Below, piece after piece: positions 25,001-49,500 of a stretch of DNA of 64,000 nucleotides (position 1 is the stretch's first letter; every line of letters starts with the position of its first letter). Made by a program: the position numbers and the translations under genes. Location: assembly GCF_024298965.1 (NCBI RefSeq), contig NZ_CP085193.1, positions 1,364,001-1,428,000 of the forward strand, written 5' to 3'. Origin of the DNA: Streptomyces rapamycinicus NRRL 5491 (GTDB lineage Bacteria > Actinomycetota > Actinomycetes > Streptomycetales > Streptomycetaceae). Below the pieces are notes generated by a model. That model was not told the DNA's origin, made no database searches, and saw only the letters and a list, made by a program, of their open reading frames with translations.

Positions 25001-27468
25001 GCGAACCGCACCCGCTCCCGCAGATTCCGCACCCAGTAGTCCGTGTCCAGGCCAGCCGCATCGACCCGGCCACCGGTCACCGTCGAATAGAACGCCACCC
25101 CACCCGCGCCACCGACGACCGGGCGGACACCCGCCAGAACCTCATTCAACTCCGCACGGATCTCATCCACCTGAGGGCCGTGCGAGGCATAATCCACCTC
25201 GATCAGCCGCGCCCGCTCCCCCACCTCCTGACACGCGGCCACGACGGCGGCCACCCGCCCCGGCGGACCCGAAACCACCGTGGACGAGGGGCCATTGACG
25301 GCTGCCACACCCACTCCGGCGGCCTGGTCCCCCAGGTCGGACAACAGCTGCCCCGCCCGCTCCTGGCCCGCCCCGAGCGACGCCATCGCCCCGCCCCCGG
25401 CCAGCCGCCGCAACGCCTTGCTCCGCAACGCCACGACCTTGGCGCCATCCTCCAGCGACAGCGCCCCCGCGACAACAGCCGCCGCGATCTCACCCTGGCT
25501 ATGACCCACCACCGCCGCAGGACGTACGCCATACCCGGCCCACACCGCCGCCAACGACACCATCACCGCCCACAACACCGGCTGAACCACATCCACCCGC
25601 CCCAGATCCGCCGCACCCTCCACCCCACACAACACATCCATGAGCGACCAATCCACATACGACGCCAGCACCCGCTCGCACTCCGCCACCCGAGCCGCGA
25701 ACACCGGGGACACCCCAAGCAGCTCCGCACCCATCCCTACCCACTGCGAACCCTGCCCCGGAAACACCAACACCGGACCCACAGCACCCGTCAGCACCGA
25801 CGCACCCGACTCCACCACACCCGGATGCGAGACACCCCCCGCCAACGCCTCCATACCCGCCAACAACCCGGCCCGGTCGCCACCCACCACCACCGCCCGA
25901 TGCTCAAACACCGACCGCGCAGTGACCAACGACCACCCCACATCGACCAACGAAGGCTCGAACACATCCCCCGCCCACTCAGCCAACGCCCCAGCCTGCC
26001 CCCGCAACGCCTCCACACTCCGCCCCGAGAGCACCCACGGAACCGGGCCCACCCCCGAGCAGGCCGGATCCTTCGGCACATCCTCCTCAGGAGCCTGCTC
26101 CACGATCACATGCGCATTGGTGCCGCTGATCCCGAACGCGGACACCCCGGCCCGGCGTGGCCGCTCGTTCCTCGGCCACTCCACCGGGTCCGTGAGCAGC
26201 CGCACCGCCCCTCCGGACCAGTCCGCCTGCGGGGTGGGCTCATCGACGTGCAGTGTGGCGGGCAGCAGTTGATGGCGGAGGGCCAGCACCATCTTGATGA
26301 CACCGGCCACGCCCGCCGCGCCCTGCGTATGGCCGATGTTGGACTTCAGCGAGCCCAACAGCAGTGGCCGGTCCTCCGGCCGGTCCTGCCCGTACGCGGC
26401 GAGCAGCGCCTCTGCCTCGATCGGGTCGCCGAGCGTGGTGCCCGTGCCATGGGCCTCCACCGCGTCCACCTCGGCGGACGACAGCTGTGCGTTGATCAGC
26501 GCCTGGCGGATCACCCGCCGCTGCGAGGGGCCGTTCGGCGCGGTGAGCCCGTTCGACGCGCCGTCCTGGTTGATGGCCGAGCCCCGGAGCACCGCCAGCA
26601 CCTGGTGGCCGTTGCGCCGCGCGTCGGACAGCCGTTCCAGCAGCAGGAGTCCCACGCCCTCCGAGAAGCCCGTGCCGTCCGCGGCGGCCGCGAAGGGCTT
26701 GCAGCGGCCGTCGGGGGCGAGACCGCGCTGGCGCGAGAACTCCACAAAGGTGTTCGGGGTGGTCATCACGGTCACGCCACCGGCCAGGGCCAGGGTGCAC
26801 TCGCCCTGCCGCAGCGCCTGGCAGGCCAGATGCATCGCGACCAGCGACGATGAACACGCGGTATCCACCGTCACCGCGGGCCCCTCCAGGCCGAGGGTGA
26901 AGGCCACCCGGCCCGAGACAACGCTCAGGGTGTTTCCGGTGAGCAGATACCCTTCCGCGCTCTTTTCGATCTGCGGAGTGCCGAAGCCGAGGATGCCGGC
27001 GCCCGCGTAGACCCCGGTGGGGGTGCCCTTCAACGAAGCGGGGTCGATTCCGGCGCGTTCGATCAATTCCCAGGAGACTTCCAGTAGTTGGCGCTGCTGG
27101 GGCTCGGCCGCCAGGGCCTCGCGCGGGCTGATGCCGAAGAAGGTGGCGTCGAAGCCGTCGGCCCGGTCCAGGAATCCGCCGTGGCGGACGTAGCTGGTGC
27201 CGGAGTGGTCGGGGTCCGGGTGGAACAGCCCGTTCAGGTCCCAGCCGCGGTCGGTGGGAAACTCGCCGATCGCGTCCCCGCGCGAGGCGACCAGTTGCCA
27301 CAGGTCTTCGGGCGAGGTGATTCCGCCGGGAAACCGGCAGGCCATGCTGACGATGGCCACCGGCTCCTGGGAACGCTCCTCCATCTCGCGAAGTCGCCGA
27401 CGCGTCTGCCCCAGATCGGCCGTGACCTTCTTGAGGTACTGGCGGAGCTTCTCTTCGGTTCCCGACAT
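14812..27468 (-). CDS. nigAIV: Type I PKS, modules 5 and 6
   Basis: The protein has 4218 residues if it starts at ATG 27468 ([14 protein letters not shown]...). That start matches the N terminus of nigAVI and leaves a 16-nt gap after nigAIII. An in-frame start at 27504 would overlap nigAIII and add 12 residues absent from the homologous start. The domain order is docking-KS5-AT5-DH5-KR5-ACP5-KS6-AT6-DH6-ER6-KR6-ACP6-docking tail ([10 protein letters not shown]). AT5 is methylmalonyl type (YASH), and AT6 is malonyl type (GHSIG, HAFH). The expected additions are an alpha-methyl alkene (M5) and a plain CH2CH2 unit (M6), which are C20=C21 and C18-C19 in nigericin numbering. Module 6 holds a roughly 168-residue low-complexity insertion inside the ER. 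Confidence 0.9.
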   Translation of the reverse strand: MSGTEEKLRQYLKKVTADLGQTRRRLREMEERSQEPVAIVSMACRFPGGITSPEDLWQLVASRGDAIGEFPTDRGWDLNGLFHPDPDHSGTSYVRHGGFLDRADGFDATFFGISPREALAAEPQQRQLLEVSWELIERAGIDPASLKGTPTGVYAGAGILGFGTPQIEKSAEGYLLTGNTLSVVSGRVAFTLGLEGPAVTVDTACSSSLVAMHLACQALRQGECTLALAGGVTVMTTPNTFVEFSRQRGLAPDGRCKPFAAAADGTGFSEGVGLLLLERLSDARRNGHQVLAVLRGSAINQDGASNGLTAPNGPSQRRVIRQALINAQLSSAEVDAVEAHGTGTTLGDPIEAEALLAAYGQDRPEDRPLLLGSLKSNIGHTQGAAGVAGVIKMVLALRHQLLPATLHVDEPTPQADWSGGAVRLLTDPVEWPRNERPRRAGVSAFGISGTNAHVIVEQAPEEDVPKDPACSGVGPVPWVLSGRSVEALRGQAGALAEWAGDVFEPSLVDVGWSLVTARSVFEHRAVVVGGDRAGLLAGMEALAGGVSHPGVVESGASVLTGAVGPVLVFPGQGSQWVGMGAELLGVSPVFAARVAECERVLASYVDWSLMDVLCGVEGAADLGRVDVVQPVLWAVMVSLAAVWAGYGVRPAAVVGHSQGEIAAAVVAGALSLEDGAKVVALRSKALRRLAGGGAMASLGAGQERAGQLLSDLGDQAAGVGVAAVNGPSSTVVSGPPGRVAAVVAACQEVGERARLIEVDYASHGPQVDEIRAELNEVLAGVRPVVGGAGGVAFYSTVTGGRVDAAGLDTDYWVRNLRERVRFADAVEALLADGHRVFIEASTHPVLTIGMQETFEQAGVDAVAVPTLRRDHGGQAQLLHSLGQAFIAGAEVDWKAAFPADPTPRTVDLPTYAFQHQRYWMNASGATGDPSGLGLVAANHPLLGAAVELADGSTHLLTGRIAAGGGDGWLGEHIVADAVLAPGAALVEWALRAADEVGCGGVEELALQVPLVLPESGGLRVQVVLGAAAADGRRDVRIYSRPDGEADPGADAGWVCHAEGVLSPAEEGADQTAEGLGGTWPPAGAQPVDLEGFYERSAAAGYAYGPSFQGVRAVWRDGADLLAEVALPEVAGDADGFGIHPALLDAALHPALLLDTGPDQGRDGGQVWLPFAWNGVSLWAAGASTVRVRLSPYRDGAEGERAVRLVVADAVGDPVLTVDSLVTRQAAVEQLRAGATRGVDGLFVLDWTPLPQPTRTDEPVAGRDSWAVLAAEGAGPDLEALLARLDDTKPVPAVVLAEFPRPDADADADAVADLATAGLATVQRALALVRQWLAEPRLADARLVMVTRGAVTVADAEGGTDVAAAALWGLLRSAQAENPGRFLLLDLDLGLDPVADASADNVRDVVARAVDLDEPQLAVRDGQVWVPRLIRASVDSDLEDRDAPVALDPDGTVLVTGGTGTLGGLVAEHLVRTWQVGHLLLVSRRGPDAPGADELGARLEELGARVRIAAVDVTDGSAVAELVAGIDADHPLTGVIHATGLLDDAVVTSQTPERLARVWAAKAMGAAHLHTATAGLPLSLFAMFSSAAGVLGSPGQSNYAAANAFCDALAAHRQARGLPGLSVAWGLWAQSSELTGNLAATDRARMSRSGITAMSSEKALGLLDAACAQGGSLCVAAALDTVGVGRQELPAVLRGLVSGRTARRMAAGGPSASGLAAELVGLDAVGRLGVVVDVVRGGVAVVLGFGSLGEVRVDVAFKELGFDSLTAVELRNRLSVVTGLRLPATLVFDYPTPRVLAEYLCTRLTGETVGTVGTRAPLAARADGDEPIAIVAMTCRFPGGVSSPEELWDLVASGRDAIGEFPTGRGWDLDGLFHPDPDHPGTSYARKGGFLYDADAFDAAFFGINPREALATDPQQRLLLEASWEVLERAGIDPVSLKGSPTGVYAGVMYHDYAAGLSGGDARLEGYAMLASSGSVVSGRVAYTLGFEGPAVTVDTACSSSLVAMHLASQALRQGECTLALAGGVTVMATPDVFTGFSRQRGLAPDGRCKPFAAAADGTGWSEGVGVLLLERLSDARRNGHDVLAVIRGSAVNQDGASNGLTAPNGPSQQRVIRQALASGGLSPSDVDAVEAHGTGTTLGDPIEAQALLATYGQDRAAERPLLLGSIKSNIGHAQAAAGVAGVIKMVQAIRHGTLPASLHIDEPTPHVDWESGAVRLLTEPVEWPNGERPRRAGVSSFGASGTNAHLLLEQASEPVERATTEPVTSPDHLRPVPWPLSARSAEALRGQAAALAERVAGHPEMSVADVGWSLATSRSLFEHRAVALADDRAELVAAMEALATGELHPGVVLPGSGAAAGKTVWLFSGQGSQRQGMGAGLYDGFPVFATAFDEVCGLLDPHLEHPLGDVVFHGVAERPGLLDHTTYAQAGLFALHIALARLLDSFGVRPDAVIGHSIGEIAAAHVAGVFDLPDACRLVAARATLMGQLPSGGGMATIAATADELAADLAAYDGQVSIAALNTPGNTVVSGPIELVADIRATWAARGRKTRTLTVSHAFHSPLMDPILEPFAQSIGGLAFHRPTLPVLSNLTGEPADEEMATPDYWVRHIRQPVRFHPAITHIAPETGVFLELGPDPVLATATQHTLQHLATDEATTDTDEGGSEGVAGRPSPLVAATLSRKRPDAHALGHALAQLHTNGADVDWAHWFPADPAPRTVDLPTYAFQRERYWLAAGGGVGDVGAAGLQRVEHAHLPAAVGLADGGLVLTGRISAGGAGGRLAEHVMAGAVLVPGAALVEWALRAADEAGCGGVEELALQVPLVLPASGGLRVQVVVGVATEDGRRDVRVYSRPDRDVEPGADPGWVCHAEGVLGPSSPQSPARGPVDEPGPAWPPVGAEPVRLDGFYERAEASGYAYGPSFRGLRAVWRDGADLFAEVALPEAAGDPEGFGIHPALLDAALHPAFLLDRPEEDHDDGRVWLPFAWNGVSLWAGGATTVRVRLSPQRQESGGAEGERGLRVEAADAVGAPVLTVDSLVMRPAAVDQLRASGGPRVDGLFTLEWTSLPAPAQDTDTEGQEPDPADGGGWAVLGPDECGPIAPGAVHHPRLEALVSALDGDGPVPSVAIAYLLALGDTSERHIGTDLAADGLAASEWVLELVRGWLAEPRLADARLVVVTRGAVAIDAPEAESPGDGGVDVAGAAVCGLVRSAQAENPGRFLLVDLDPRTEPLAEDVRGAVAWAAHLDEPQVALRAGRLRVPRLMRAGGMSSGGVAALVGQPAWRLELTGAATVENVKPVPCPEVLEPLGPRQVRVAVHAAGINFRDALISLGMVPGQTGLGGEGAGVVLGHGSEVTGLAVGDRVMGVFDRAFGPTAVTDGRMVAPIPVGWTYPQAASVPVAYLTAWYGLVELAGLRAGESVLIHAATGGVGTAAVRIARHLGAEVYATASPGKHVVLEEMGIDAAHRASSRDLDFEEVFREATGGRGVDVVLNSLAGPFVDASLRLLAEGGRLMEMGKTDLRDPERVAEEHPGVTYQVYDLITGAGPERIGRMLGELGELFTTGAGESIGVTEATGAAEATGAAEAAEAAEATGATGATGATGATGATGATGATGATGATGATGATGSTGAADAAGAADAAGAAGAADAAGAAGATGATGSTGAAGAAGAAGAADAAGAADAAGAADAAGAAGAADAAGAAGATGATGSTGAAGATEATEVTGSTRAPGATPPLSPLPVRTWPLSRTREALRHLSQAKHTGKLVLDVPAPVDPDGTVLITGGTGTLGALVAEHLVRVWRIGHLLLVSRRGPDAPGAQDLVARLTALGARVRIVAADVTDAAAVADLVAGVDPAHPLTAVVHAAGVLDDAVVTAQTPERLARVWAAKAAAAAHLHTATAHLRLGAFVLFSSAAGVMGSPGQANYAAANAFCDALAAHRQALGLPTVSVAWGLWAEASEMTGGLADADLARMSRSGVTAMAADHALRLLDAACEHGGHQLIAADMNPRVLAAQPADSLPATLRALATSGAGAGGTVARRTAAAAGARPDDWADRLAGLPAAEQRRAVLQLVRGHVATVLGHVDAEGVQADTNFKELGFDSLTGVELRNRLTAATGLRLPAALVFDYPDAAVLAEYLLERIAPAVGARPGRGGADPVLNELARLEATLIGLEMEDGDSGAVTARLEGLLAKWKATRKSAEQEMTAAERLESASAAQVLDFIDNELGVS
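16300..16806 (-). repeat. ~500-bp hierarchical minisatellite inside ER6
   Basis: The region is built from 9-bp units on the plus strand (ggtggctcc, ggccccggc, ggcagcatc). It encodes about 168 residues made almost only of Ala, Thr, Gly and a little Ser, Asp and Glu. Positions 16621-16710 hold ten perfect copies of ggtggctcc. A higher-order copy is visible: the segment from 16351 recurs from 16495, 144 bp (16 units) away, for about 100 bp. The frame is kept throughout. The equivalent ER8 segment is only about 8 residues long. Confidence 0.95.
22007..27468 (-). other. Module 5: docking-KS-AT(mm)-DH-KR-ACP
   Basis: KS5 has Cys205, AT5 Ser657 and YASH at 760-763. DH5 reads His972-Ile-Val-Ala-Asp976, so Asp replaces Gly of HxxxGxxxxP; the second acid is Asp1144. 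KR5 is B-type (LDD) with Tyr1598, and ACP5 has Ser1763. In the monensin/nigericin logic this module must dehydrate. YASH argues against the ethylmalonyl unit that monensin A uses at this point. Confidence 0.85.
22047..22350 (-). repeat. 304-bp duplicated block, copy 2 (ACP5 and linker)
   Basis: This is the partner of 9315-9618 and appears identical by eye. It encodes the end of the KR5-ACP5 linker and ACP5 with Ser1763. The KS segments that follow in modules 6 and 8 are also nearly identical, so the shared tract is probably part of a larger 5-6/7-8 bimodule relationship. Confidence 0.85.
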
Positions 27469-27484
27469 CAGTTCCGCGCCTCCA
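27469..27484 (-). other. 16-nt PKS junction, class B; decides nigAIV start
   Basis: The coding strand reads TGGAGGCGCGGAACTG before ATG 27468, with GGAGG as a ribosome site. Length and position match the nigAV/nigAVI junction, which supports ATG 27468 over the upstream in-frame codon at 27504. The preceding docking tail ends IDRELP. Confidence 0.6.
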
Positions 27485-39721
<12,237 letters not shown>

Positions 39722-39762
39722 GGAGGATCACCCGGCCTTCAGCGAAGGGCGCGCCACGTTGT
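39722..39762 (-). other. 41-nt PKS junction, class A
   Basis: This is the gap between the nigAII stop and the nigAIII GTG. It shares cacccggccttcagcga with the nigAI/nigAII gap and has GGGTGA near the start. It follows a docking tail ending IDNELGLS. Confidence 0.6.
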
Positions 39763-42700
39763 TCATGACAGGCCAAGTTCGTTGTCGATGAATTCCAGAA
39801 CCTGATCGGCGGTCGCCACCTGCAACCGCCCCACGGCATTGCCGTCGTCCGCCCGCGCCGACGAGCACATCGCCTTCCACTTGGACAGCAAGGTCTCCAG
39901 CCGGGCGGTGACCGCCCCGGAGTCCACGTCCTCGACACCGACGGCCGACAGGCTGTTCTCCAGCCTGACCAGTTCGTTGAGGACGGGGTGGGGCTGGGCT
40001 ACGTCTGGGCCCGGGACACCCGGCTCACCGTCCGGTGAGAGCTCGCGGCGCAGATGCTCGGCCAGCACCGCCGCCTCCGGGTGGTCGAAGACGAGGGCCG
40101 CGGGCAGCCGCAGTCCGGTGGCCGCGGCCAGCCGGTTGCGCAGTTCCACGGCGGTCAGCGAATCGAAGCCGAGCTCCTTGAACGACGCGTCCGGCTGCAC
40201 CACACCCGGATCGGCATGGCCGAGCACGGTGGCCGCCTGGGTGCGCACCAGGTTGAGCAGCAGCCGGTGCTGTTCGGTGGGCGGCAGTCCCCTGAGCCGG
40301 GCCGCCCAGTCGGTGTTCTGTCCACCGGCGGCCGCCGTGGGCCGGGCCCGCCCGCTGCCACCGACGGTGGCGAGGGCCCGCAGAGGGGTGGGGAGGGTGC
40401 TCGGGACCTGAGCGGCGAGGGAGCCGGTGTCCAGGTGGAGCGCCAGCAGATGCGGATGGCCGTGGTGGCAGGCCGCGTCCAGCAGCGCCAGCCCCTCCTC
40501 GGTGCTGTTGGCCTTGATGCCCAGCCGGGCCATCCTGGCCAGATCGGCGTCGGCCAGCCGTGCGGTCAGGCCGCTGGTGGCCGCCCAGAGTCCCCAGGCC
40601 ACCGAGAGCCCGGGGAGCCCGGCCGTCTGGCGTCGGGTGGCCAGGGCGTCGCAAAAGGCGTTGGCCGCCGCGTAGTTGGCCTGGCCGGGCGTACCGAGGT
40701 CGGAGGCGAAGGAGGAGAACAGCACGAACATGCCCAGCCGCAGACGCGCGGTGGCGGTGTGCAGATGGGCCGCCGCCGCGGCCTTCGCCGCCCAGGCCCG
40801 CGCCAGCCGCTTCGGATCCTGCGAGGGCAGCATCGCGTCGTCCAGCGCCCCCGCCGCGTGCACGACTCCGGTCAGCGGGTGTGCCGGGGCGATGCCCGCG
40901 AGGACTTCCGCCACCTGGGCGGCGTCGCCGATGTCGCAGGCGGCGATGCGTACGTCGGCCCCCAGGTCGGCGGCCCGGGCCACCAGCTCCTTCGCCCCGG
41001 GCGCTTCGGGGCCGCTGCGGCTGACCAGCAGCAGATGGCGGACGTTCCAAGTGCGGACGAGGTGCTCGGCGACCAGTGCGCCGAGGGTGCCGGTGCCACC
41101 GGTGATGAGCACGGTGCCATCCGGGTCCACCGGGGCGGGAACGTCCAGGACCAGCTTGCCGGTGTGCCTGGCCTGACTGAGACACCGCAACGCCTCACGC
41201 GCCCGGCTGAGCGGCCACGCCCGTACCGGAGGCGGCTCCAGCACACCGGAACCGAACAACTCGCCCAGTTCACCCAGCATTTCACCGATACGGTCAGGAC
41301 CGGCGTCGGCGATCAGGTCGTACGCGTGGTACGTCACCCCGGAGTGCTCGACCGCGATCAGCTCCGGGTCACGGATATCGGTCTTGCCCATCTCCAGCAA
41401 CCGCCCACCCTCACGGAGAAGACGGAGCGAGGCATCGACGAAGGGCCCGGCGAGACTGTTGAGCACCACATCCACGCCCCGGCCACCGGTGGCCTCACGG
41501 AACACCTCCTCAAAGGCCAGATCACGCGACGAAGCCCGGTGAGCCGCATCAATGCCCATCTCCTCCAGCACCCCGTGCTTCGCCGGACTCGCCGTCGCAT
41601 AGACCTCCGCGCCGAGATGCCGGGCGATCCGCACCGCGGCCGTCCCCACGCCACCGGTCGCCGCATGGATCAGGACGCGTTCACCCGCCTGGAGACCGCC
41701 CAGCTCCACCAGCCCGTACCAGGCGGTGAGGAACACGACGGGGGCCGCGGCCGCCTGCCGGAAGGTCCAGCCTTCGGGGATGGGCACGACCGTACGGGCG
41801 TCCGCCACGGCCAGCGGGCCGAACGCGCCCTCGAACAGGCCCATCACCCGGTCGCCCACGGCGAGACCGGTCACGCCGGGGCCGACCTCCCGCACCACAC
41901 CGGCGCCCTCGCTGCCACCGAACACCGCGTCCCCGGGATACATCCCCAACACCATCAGCGCATCACGGAAGTTGACACCCGCAGCATGGACATCGATGCG
42001 CACCTGGCCCTCCCGCAGAGGACCCAGCACTTCCGGGCACACCACCGGCCGTACGCTGTCCACCGTCCCGGCGCCGTCGAGCCCGAGCCGCCACGCGGAC
42101 TGCCCCACCGGGGCCGCCAGGCCCGCGCTCGGCGCGGCGGGCACCAGCCGGGGCATCAGCGCCCGCCCCGCACGCAGGGCCAGCTGTGACTCGTCCATCT
42201 CGATGGCGCGCGCCACGGCGTTGGTCACGAGGTCGGCGGACACCTCGGCCTGAGGGTCGAGATCGAGCAGCAGGAAGCGACCCGGGTTCTCGGCCTGCGC
42301 GCTGCGCACCAGACCCCAGACCGCGGCGCCCGCCACGTCCACCCTCTCGGCTGCGGGGTCAACGCCGCCCGGGCCGCCGGTCGCGACGGCGCCACGCGTC
42401 ATCACCACCAACCGGGCCTCGGCCAGGCGCGGCTCGGCCAGCCAGCCCTGCAACAGCTCCAGGACGCGTTCCGCCGAGGCCAGCCCGTCGGCCGCCAGCC
42501 CGTGGGCCGCCATCCCGCCATCCCGGGCACGGACCGCCTCGGCGGGCTCGAGGGCAAGTACGACGGCGGGGGCGGGGGCGCCAGTGTCGAGCGCGCCGAA
42601 CAACGCCTGCGGATCCGGATGGCATACGGCGGCGGACCCGGCCGGAGCCCGGTCCTCGGGCCCCAGGATCACCCAGTCGGCGTCAACGGCCGGGTGATGC

Positions 42701-45700
42701 GCGGACCACCCGTCGCCGTTGGGCGGTGCGGGGACCGGCAAGGGTGCCCAGTCCATGACGAACAGTCCATCCACGCCCGGCCGTTGAGCCGTACGGAGCT
42801 GATCGGCGTCGGCGGAACGCAGCACCACCGCATCGGCGCTCAGCACCGGGGCGCCCAGGGCGTCCGCCACGGTCACCCGCAGCGTACGTTCCCGCTCGGC
42901 GCTCGGCTCGTACGGCGAGATCCGCACCCGTACCGTGCTCGCCCCGGCCGCCCACAGCGACACCCCGTTCCAGGTGAACGGCAGCCACACCCGGCCATCG
43001 GCCGACTCGGCGTCGCTCGGTGAGCCATCGGTCAGCAGAACGGGGTGCAGGGCGGCGTCGAGCAGTGCCGGGTGGATGCCGAACCCGGTCCGCTCCCCCG
43101 CGGCCTCGGGCAACGACACCTCGGCCAGCAGGTCCGCACCGTCCCGCCACACGGCGCGCAGCCCCTGGAAGGCGGGGCCGTACGCGTAGCCCGATGCCGC
43201 GATGTGTGCGTAGAAGTCCACGGGATCGACCGGCTTCGCATCCGCCGGTGGCCAGGTCCCGCCCAACTCCTCCGCTGGCGTGGAGCCGTCGGGGGGCGGG
43301 CTCAGCACGCCCTCCGCATGGCATACCCACCCGGCCGCCGTGTCGGCGCCGTCGTCGCGGCGCGAGTACATCCGCACATCACGTCGGCCATCGACGCCCG
43401 GCCCGCCGACGACCACCTGAAGACGCACCCCGCCGCTGGGCGGCAGCACGAGCGGTACCTGGAGCGCCAGCTCCTCCACACCACCGCAGCCGACCTCGTC
43501 GGCGGCCCGCAACGCCCACTCGACCAAGGCCGTCCCGGGCACCAGGGCCGCGCCCGCCACCACATGGTCGGCGAGCCAGCCATGGGACCGCGCCGAGAGG
43601 CGTCCCGTCAGCAGATGGCCCTGCCCGTCGGCGAGCTCAACGGCGGCGCTCAGCAGCGGATGGCCCGCTGCGACCAGTCCGAGATCGGTGGGATCGGCAC
43701 CCCGGCCACTGAGGCCGTCGAGCCAGTAGCGCTGGTGCTGGAAGGCGTACGTGGGCAGATCGACCGTACGGGGGGTGGGGTCGGCCGGGAACGCCGCCTT
43801 CCAGTCGACCTCGGCCCCGGCGATGAACGCCTGGCCGAGGGAGTGGAGGAGCTGAACCTGACCACCGTGGTCGCGACGCAGGGTCGGTACGGCGACCGCC
43901 TCCACACCCACCTGCTCGAACGTCTCCTGCATCCCGATGGTCAGCACAGGGTGAGTACTGGCCTCGATGAACACCCGATGCCCATCGGCCAACAACGCCT
44001 CGACGGCATCGGCAAACCGCACCCGCTCCCGCAGATTCCGCACCCAATAGTCCGTGTCCAGGCCAGCCACATCGACCCGGCCACCGGTCACCGTCGAATA
44101 GAACGCCACCTCACCCCCGCCACCGACGACCGGGCGGACACCGGCCAGGATGTCGTTCAACTCCTCGCGAATCTCATCCACCTGAGGGCCGTGCGACGCA
44201 TAATCCACCTCGATCAGCCGCGCCCGCTCCCCCACCTCCTGACACGCGGCCACGACAGCGGCCACCTGCTCCGGCGGACCCGAAACCACCGTGGACGAGG
44301 GCCCGTTGACGGCTGCCACACCCACTCCGGCGGCCTGGTCCCCCAGGTCGGACAACAGCTGCCCCGCCTGCTCATGCCCCACCCCGAGCGATGCCATCGC
44401 CCCGCCACCGGCCAGCCGCCGCAACGCCTTGCTCCGCAACGCCACGACCTTGGCACCGTCCTCCAGCGACATCGCCCCCGCGACCACAGCCGCCGCGATC
44501 TCACCCTGGCTATGACCCACCACCGCCGCAGGACGTACGCCATATCCAGCCCACACCGCCGCCAACGACACCATCACCGCCCACAACACCGGCTGAACCA
44601 CATCCACCCGCCCCAGATCCGCCGCACCCTCAGCGCCACGCAGTACATCCGTGAGCGACCAGTCCACATACGGCGCAAGCCCCCGCTCGCACTCCGCCAC
44701 CCGAACCGCGAACACGGGCGACACCTCCAGCAGCTCGGCGCCCATACCGGCCCACTGCGAACCCTGACCGGGGAAAACCAGCACCGGACCCACATCACCC
44801 GTCAGCACCGCCGCACCCGACTCCACCACACCCGGATGCGACACACCCCCCGCCAACGCCTCCACACCCGCCAACAATCCAGCCCGGTCACCCCCCACCA
44901 CCACCGCCCGATGCTCAAACACCGACCGCGCCGTAACCAACGACCACCCCACATCCGCCGCCGACAACCCCGAACCCCCACCCACCCGCTCAGCCAACGC
45001 CCCAGCCTGCCCCCGCAACGCCCCCACACTCCGCCCCGAGAGCACCCACGGAACCGCGCCCAGGCCCGAGGAGACCGGCTCGGTCGGTCGCTCCTCCTCA
45101 GGAGCCTGCTCCACGATCAGATGGGCGTTCGTCCCCGAGATGCCGAACGACGACACCGCCGCTCGACGGGGCCGCTCCAAGTGGGGCCACTCCACCGGCT
45201 CGGTCAGCAGCCGCAGCCCACTGCCCGCCCACTCCACATGCGGGGTCGGCTGGTCGAGATGCAGGTTCGCGGGCAGTCCAGGGTGCCGGAGTGCCATCAC
45301 CATCTTGATCACACCCGCCACGCCCGCCGCCGCATGCGTATGGCCGATGTTGGACTTCAGCGAGCCCAACAGCAGTGGCCGGTCGGCGGGGCGGTTCCGG
45401 CCGTACGTGGCGATCAGGGCCTCGGCCTCGATCGGGTCGCCGAGTTTGGTGCCGGTGCCGTGTGCCTCCAGGGCGTCCACATCGCCCGGCCCCAGCTGGG
45501 CGTTGGCCAGCGCCTGGCCGATGACGCGTTCCTGGGCCACGTCGTTGGGCGCGGTGAGGCCGTTGCTGGCACCGTCCTGGTTGATGGCAGAGCCCCGGAT
45601 CACGGCCAGCACCCGATGGCCGTTGTGCCGCGCGTCCGACAGCCGCTCCAGCACCACCAGCCCGACGCCTTCGGAGAAGCCGGTGCCGTCCGCGTCGGCG

Positions 45701-46479
45701 GCGAAGGACTTGCACCGGCCGTCCGGGGCCAGTGCGCGCTGCCGGGAGAACTCGGTGAACATGATGGGGGTGGCGAGCGAGGTGACACCGCCCGCCAGGG
45801 CCAGGGTGCACTCCCCCTGCCGCAGTGCCTGCACCGCCAGGTGCATGGCCACGAGCGAGGCCGAGCACGCGGTGTCCACCGTCACCGCCGGCCCCTCCAG
45901 ACCGAAGGTGTAGGCCACGCGACCCGAGATCACACTGGTGAGCCCGCCCGTGGTGGCGTAGCCCTCGAATCCCTCGGGGATGCGCGGGGCCCTGGACAGA
46001 TAGTCCTGGCTGGACACACCGGCGTAGACACCGGTACGGGTTCCCTTCAGCGACGCCGGATCGATACCGGCCCGCTCCAGGGATTCCCAGGCCATCTCCA
46101 GCACCAGCCGCTGCTGGGGGTCCATGGCGAGCGCTTCCCTGGGGCTGATGCCGAAGAACGCCGCGTCGAACCGGTCCGCCTCGACGAATCCGCCCTGGCG
46201 GACACAGCTGGTGCCGTAGTGCTCCGGATCGGGGTGGTAGAGGTTCTCCAGGTCCCAGCCACGGTCCGTCGGGAAGTCCCCGATCGCGTCGACACCCGAG
46301 ACGAGCAGTTCCCACAGCTCCTCCGGGGAGGTGACCCCGCCGGGAAAGCGGCAGGCCATGCCGACCACGGCCACCGGCTCATGGGAACGCTCCTCCACCT
46401 CGCGCAAGCGCAGACGCGTATCGTGCAGATCGGCGGAAACGCGCTTGAGGTACTCGACCAGCTTCTCTTCGTTCGCCAT
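39763..46479 (-). CDS. nigAII: Type I PKS, module 2 (fully reducing)
   Basis: The protein has 2238 residues from ATG 46479 ([13 protein letters not shown]...). This start fits the docking helix of nigAV, while an in-frame start at 46518 would add 13 residues that run into nigAI. KS2 has Cys205 in CSAS, where the usual motif is CSSS. AT2 has Ser657 (GHSQG) and YASH at 760-763 (methylmalonyl). DH2 has His972 and Asp1141 with an intact HxxxGxxxxP. ER2 has GMYPG (Tyr1514). KR2 has LDD and Tyr1936, ACP2 has Ser2107, and the tail ends [10 protein letters not shown]. It should add a methyl-bearing, fully saturated unit (C26-C27 of nigericin). The C-terminal half of ER2 and the KR2 start closely match module 8, while the N-terminal half matches module 4. 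Confidence 0.9.
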   Translation of the reverse strand: MANEEKLVEYLKRVSADLHDTRLRLREVEERSHEPVAVVGMACRFPGGVTSPEELWELLVSGVDAIGDFPTDRGWDLENLYHPDPEHYGTSCVRQGGFVEADRFDAAFFGISPREALAMDPQQRLVLEMAWESLERAGIDPASLKGTRTGVYAGVSSQDYLSRAPRIPEGFEGYATTGGLTSVISGRVAYTFGLEGPAVTVDTACSASLVAMHLAVQALRQGECTLALAGGVTSLATPIMFTEFSRQRALAPDGRCKSFAADADGTGFSEGVGLVVLERLSDARHNGHRVLAVIRGSAINQDGASNGLTAPNDVAQERVIGQALANAQLGPGDVDALEAHGTGTKLGDPIEAEALIATYGRNRPADRPLLLGSLKSNIGHTHAAAGVAGVIKMVMALRHPGLPANLHLDQPTPHVEWAGSGLRLLTEPVEWPHLERPRRAAVSSFGISGTNAHLIVEQAPEEERPTEPVSSGLGAVPWVLSGRSVGALRGQAGALAERVGGGSGLSAADVGWSLVTARSVFEHRAVVVGGDRAGLLAGVEALAGGVSHPGVVESGAAVLTGDVGPVLVFPGQGSQWAGMGAELLEVSPVFAVRVAECERGLAPYVDWSLTDVLRGAEGAADLGRVDVVQPVLWAVMVSLAAVWAGYGVRPAAVVGHSQGEIAAAVVAGAMSLEDGAKVVALRSKALRRLAGGGAMASLGVGHEQAGQLLSDLGDQAAGVGVAAVNGPSSTVVSGPPEQVAAVVAACQEVGERARLIEVDYASHGPQVDEIREELNDILAGVRPVVGGGGEVAFYSTVTGGRVDVAGLDTDYWVRNLRERVRFADAVEALLADGHRVFIEASTHPVLTIGMQETFEQVGVEAVAVPTLRRDHGGQVQLLHSLGQAFIAGAEVDWKAAFPADPTPRTVDLPTYAFQHQRYWLDGLSGRGADPTDLGLVAAGHPLLSAAVELADGQGHLLTGRLSARSHGWLADHVVAGAALVPGTALVEWALRAADEVGCGGVEELALQVPLVLPPSGGVRLQVVVGGPGVDGRRDVRMYSRRDDGADTAAGWVCHAEGVLSPPPDGSTPAEELGGTWPPADAKPVDPVDFYAHIAASGYAYGPAFQGLRAVWRDGADLLAEVSLPEAAGERTGFGIHPALLDAALHPVLLTDGSPSDAESADGRVWLPFTWNGVSLWAAGASTVRVRISPYEPSAERERTLRVTVADALGAPVLSADAVVLRSADADQLRTAQRPGVDGLFVMDWAPLPVPAPPNGDGWSAHHPAVDADWVILGPEDRAPAGSAAVCHPDPQALFGALDTGAPAPAVVLALEPAEAVRARDGGMAAHGLAADGLASAERVLELLQGWLAEPRLAEARLVVMTRGAVATGGPGGVDPAAERVDVAGAAVWGLVRSAQAENPGRFLLLDLDPQAEVSADLVTNAVARAIEMDESQLALRAGRALMPRLVPAAPSAGLAAPVGQSAWRLGLDGAGTVDSVRPVVCPEVLGPLREGQVRIDVHAAGVNFRDALMVLGMYPGDAVFGGSEGAGVVREVGPGVTGLAVGDRVMGLFEGAFGPLAVADARTVVPIPEGWTFRQAAAAPVVFLTAWYGLVELGGLQAGERVLIHAATGGVGTAAVRIARHLGAEVYATASPAKHGVLEEMGIDAAHRASSRDLAFEEVFREATGGRGVDVVLNSLAGPFVDASLRLLREGGRLLEMGKTDIRDPELIAVEHSGVTYHAYDLIADAGPDRIGEMLGELGELFGSGVLEPPPVRAWPLSRAREALRCLSQARHTGKLVLDVPAPVDPDGTVLITGGTGTLGALVAEHLVRTWNVRHLLLVSRSGPEAPGAKELVARAADLGADVRIAACDIGDAAQVAEVLAGIAPAHPLTGVVHAAGALDDAMLPSQDPKRLARAWAAKAAAAAHLHTATARLRLGMFVLFSSFASDLGTPGQANYAAANAFCDALATRRQTAGLPGLSVAWGLWAATSGLTARLADADLARMARLGIKANSTEEGLALLDAACHHGHPHLLALHLDTGSLAAQVPSTLPTPLRALATVGGSGRARPTAAAGGQNTDWAARLRGLPPTEQHRLLLNLVRTQAATVLGHADPGVVQPDASFKELGFDSLTAVELRNRLAAATGLRLPAALVFDHPEAAVLAEHLRRELSPDGEPGVPGPDVAQPHPVLNELVRLENSLSAVGVEDVDSGAVTARLETLLSKWKAMCSSARADDGNAVGRLQVATADQVLEFIDNELGLS

Positions 46480-46520
46480 GAGGGTCACCCGGCCTTCAGC
46501 GATCGTCGCGCCCGGCACAT
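46480..46520 (-). other. 41-nt PKS junction, class A; decides nigAII start
   Basis: This is the gap between the nigAI stop and ATG 46479, with GGGTGACCCTC directly before ATG. It is nearly the same as the nigAIV/nigAV gap (14770-14811), and that alignment supports the chosen start. Confidence 0.6.
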
Positions 46521-49500
46521 TCAGGACACACCAAGCTCGTTGTCAATAAACTCAAGGACCTGATCCGCGGAGGCGGACTCCAGCCTTTGGGCCGCGCTCA
46601 TTTCATCCGTCGGCTGCCGTGGCAATTGCGTACTCGGAGGGACGATCACAGTGGGGGTGGCGTCGGCACCGTCCGAGGTCAGCCGTCGCACAAGATGGTG
46701 CGCGATGCCTTCCGGGGTCGGATGTCTGAAGATCAGGGCCGCGGGCAGCCGCAGACCCGTGGCGGCCGCGAGGCGATCGCGCAGTTCGACGGCGGTCAGG
46801 GACTCGAAGCCCAGCTCCTTGAAACTGGCGTCGGCGTGCACCGCCTCGGCATCGGTGTGCCCCAGCACGGTGGCGGCGTGGTCGCGCACCAGGCCGAGGA
46901 GGGTGCGATACCGCTCCACGGCCGACAGCCGTGCCAGCCGGGCGGCCCAGTCGACGGACGACGCTCCAGCCGCGGCAGCGGCGGCGCGCCGCCGTACGCC
47001 TCCGCCACCGGCACTCTCAGTCGTCACTCGGCCGGTGTTCAGGGACCGCAGCTGATCGGGGTCGGCGTGGCGCAGCGCCAGCGCGTCGATCGTCAGCACC
47101 GGGGCGCCTACGGCGTCCGCGACGACGACCCGCAGTTCACGCCCGCCCTCGGCCTCGGCCTCGGCCCCGGCCTCGACGGTCCGGGGACGCGGGGTGAGTC
47201 GGACGCGTACGGCGGTGGCCTCGGCCGCCCACAGGGACACACCGCCGATGGTGAACGGCAGCCACATCCGGCCCCTGTGGTCCTCCCCCTGAGTCCGGCC
47301 CATCCGGTCCATCGCGTCCATCAGCAGCGTCGGATGCAGCACCGCGTCCAGCAGGGCGGGGTGAATGCCGAACCCACCAGGCCCTCCTGCGGCCTTGGGC
47401 AGTTCCACCTCGGCCAGCAGGTCCGCGCCGTCCCGCCACACCGCGCGCAGCCCCTGGAACGCGGCTCCGTAGGCGTATCCGGATGTGGCGATCCGTTCGT
47501 AGAACCCGTCGGTGTCCACCGGCCGCGCCCCGGGCGGCGGCCAGGTCCCGGGCGACTCCCCCGAGCGGCTTTCCGGTACGGCGGGGCCGAGGACGCCCAC
47601 GGCATGGCACATCCAGTCGGTGTCGCCACCCGCGCGAAGGCCGTCCTCGGGGAGGGAGTAGATCGCGATGTCGCGGCGTCCTTCGTCGGCGGGCGGCCCC
47701 ACCACCACCTGGACACACCGGCCGCCCGTCGCGGGCATCGCCAGCGGCAGCCGCAGCGCGAGCTCCTGCACCGCACCACAGCCTGCCTCGTCGGCCGCCC
47801 GCAGCGCCCACTCCACCAGCACGGCTCCGGGCACCAGGGACACGCCCGCCACCACATGGTCGGCGAGCCAGCCGTGCGTCAGCGGGGAGATGCGTCCGGT
47901 CAGCACGTGGCCGCCGCCGTCGGCGAGCCGCACCGCGGCGCCCAGCAGCGGATGGTCCGCGGCCACCAGGCCGAGGGCGGCGGGGTCCCCTGCGCGCCCG
48001 CCGGGGGCGTCCAGCCAGTAGCGCCGGCGCTGGAAGGCGTACGTGGGCAGATCGACCGTACGGGGTGTGGGGTCGGCCGGGAAGGCGGCCGACCAGTCCA
48101 CCTCGGCCCCGGCGATGAACGCCTGCGCGACCGACTTCGTCAGCTGGGTCCGGTCCCCGTGGTCCCGCCGCAGGGTGGGCACCGCGGCGGCCGCGATCTC
48201 GGCGTGCTCGAAGCTCTCCCGCATCGCCATGGTGAGGACGGGATGGGTGCTGGCCTCGATGAACACCCGATGACCAGCCGCCAGCAACTCCTCGACGGCA
48301 TCGGCGAACCGCACCCGCTCCCGCAGATTCCGCACCCAGTAGTCCGTGTCCAGGGTGGATACATCGGCCCGGCCACCGGTCACGGTGGAGTAGAACACCA
48401 CCCCGGCGGCTCCGGGCGCCTCGACCGGCTCAACTCCCCTGAGCAGTTGGTTGAGTTCCTCGGCGATCTCGTCGACCTGGGGGCTGTGCGAGGCGTAGTC
48501 CACCTCGATCAGCCGCGCCCGCTCCCCCGCGTCCTGGCACGCGGCCACCACAGTGGCCACCTGCTCCGGCGGGCCGGACACCACCGTGGACTCGGGCCCG
48601 TTCACCACCGCCACCACGACCGCGGCGGCCCGGTCGCCGAGCCCGGTCAGCAACTCCTCGGCCTGCTCGTCGCCGAGTGCCAGCGAGGCCATGGCCCCGC
48701 CTCCGGCGAGCCGCCGCAGGGCCCGGCTGCGCAGCGCCACGACCTTCGCGCCGTCCTCCAGGGACAGCGCTCCGGCCACCACGGCCGCCGCGATCTCACC
48801 CTGGCTGTGGCCCACCACGGCGGCGGGGCGCACACCGTACTCGGCCCATACGGCGGCCAGGGACACCATCGCCGCCCAGAGCACCGGCTGCACCACATCC
48901 ACTCGGCTCAGATCGGCGGCGCCTTCGGCTCCCCGCAGGACATCGGTGAGCGACCAGTCGACGTGGGGCGCGAGCGCTCGTTCGCACTCCGCCACGCGGG
49001 CGGCGAACACCGGTGCGGCGTCCAGCAGCCCGGCGCCCATCCCGGCCCACTGCGAACCCTGCCCGGGGAACACCAGCACCGGGCCCGCGTCTACCGCCGC
49101 GCCGGAGCGGATGGCAGCCGGGCCCACCACACCCGGATGCGTCTCGTCGGCCGCCAACGCCTGCAGGGCGGCGGTGAGTTCGTCGCCGCTCCCGCCGACC
49201 ACCACCGCGCGGTGGTCGAACGCCGTCCGGGTGGTGATCAGTGACCAGCCCACGTCCCGGGGCGACGGTGTGCCGTCGGGGGCCGTATGGGCGGCCGCAT
49301 AGGCGGCCGTATGGGCGGCCAGTTCCCGGGCCTGCCCCCGGAGGGCTTCTGCGCTGCGGGCGGACAGCACCCAGGGCACCGGCCGGTCGTCGTCGTCCGT
49401 CCGCGGGCCGCTGGGGACGGGTTCCGGCTCGGGGACCTGCTCCACGATCAGATGTGCGTTGGTGCCGCTGATACCGAAGGAGGACACCCCCGCGCGGCGG

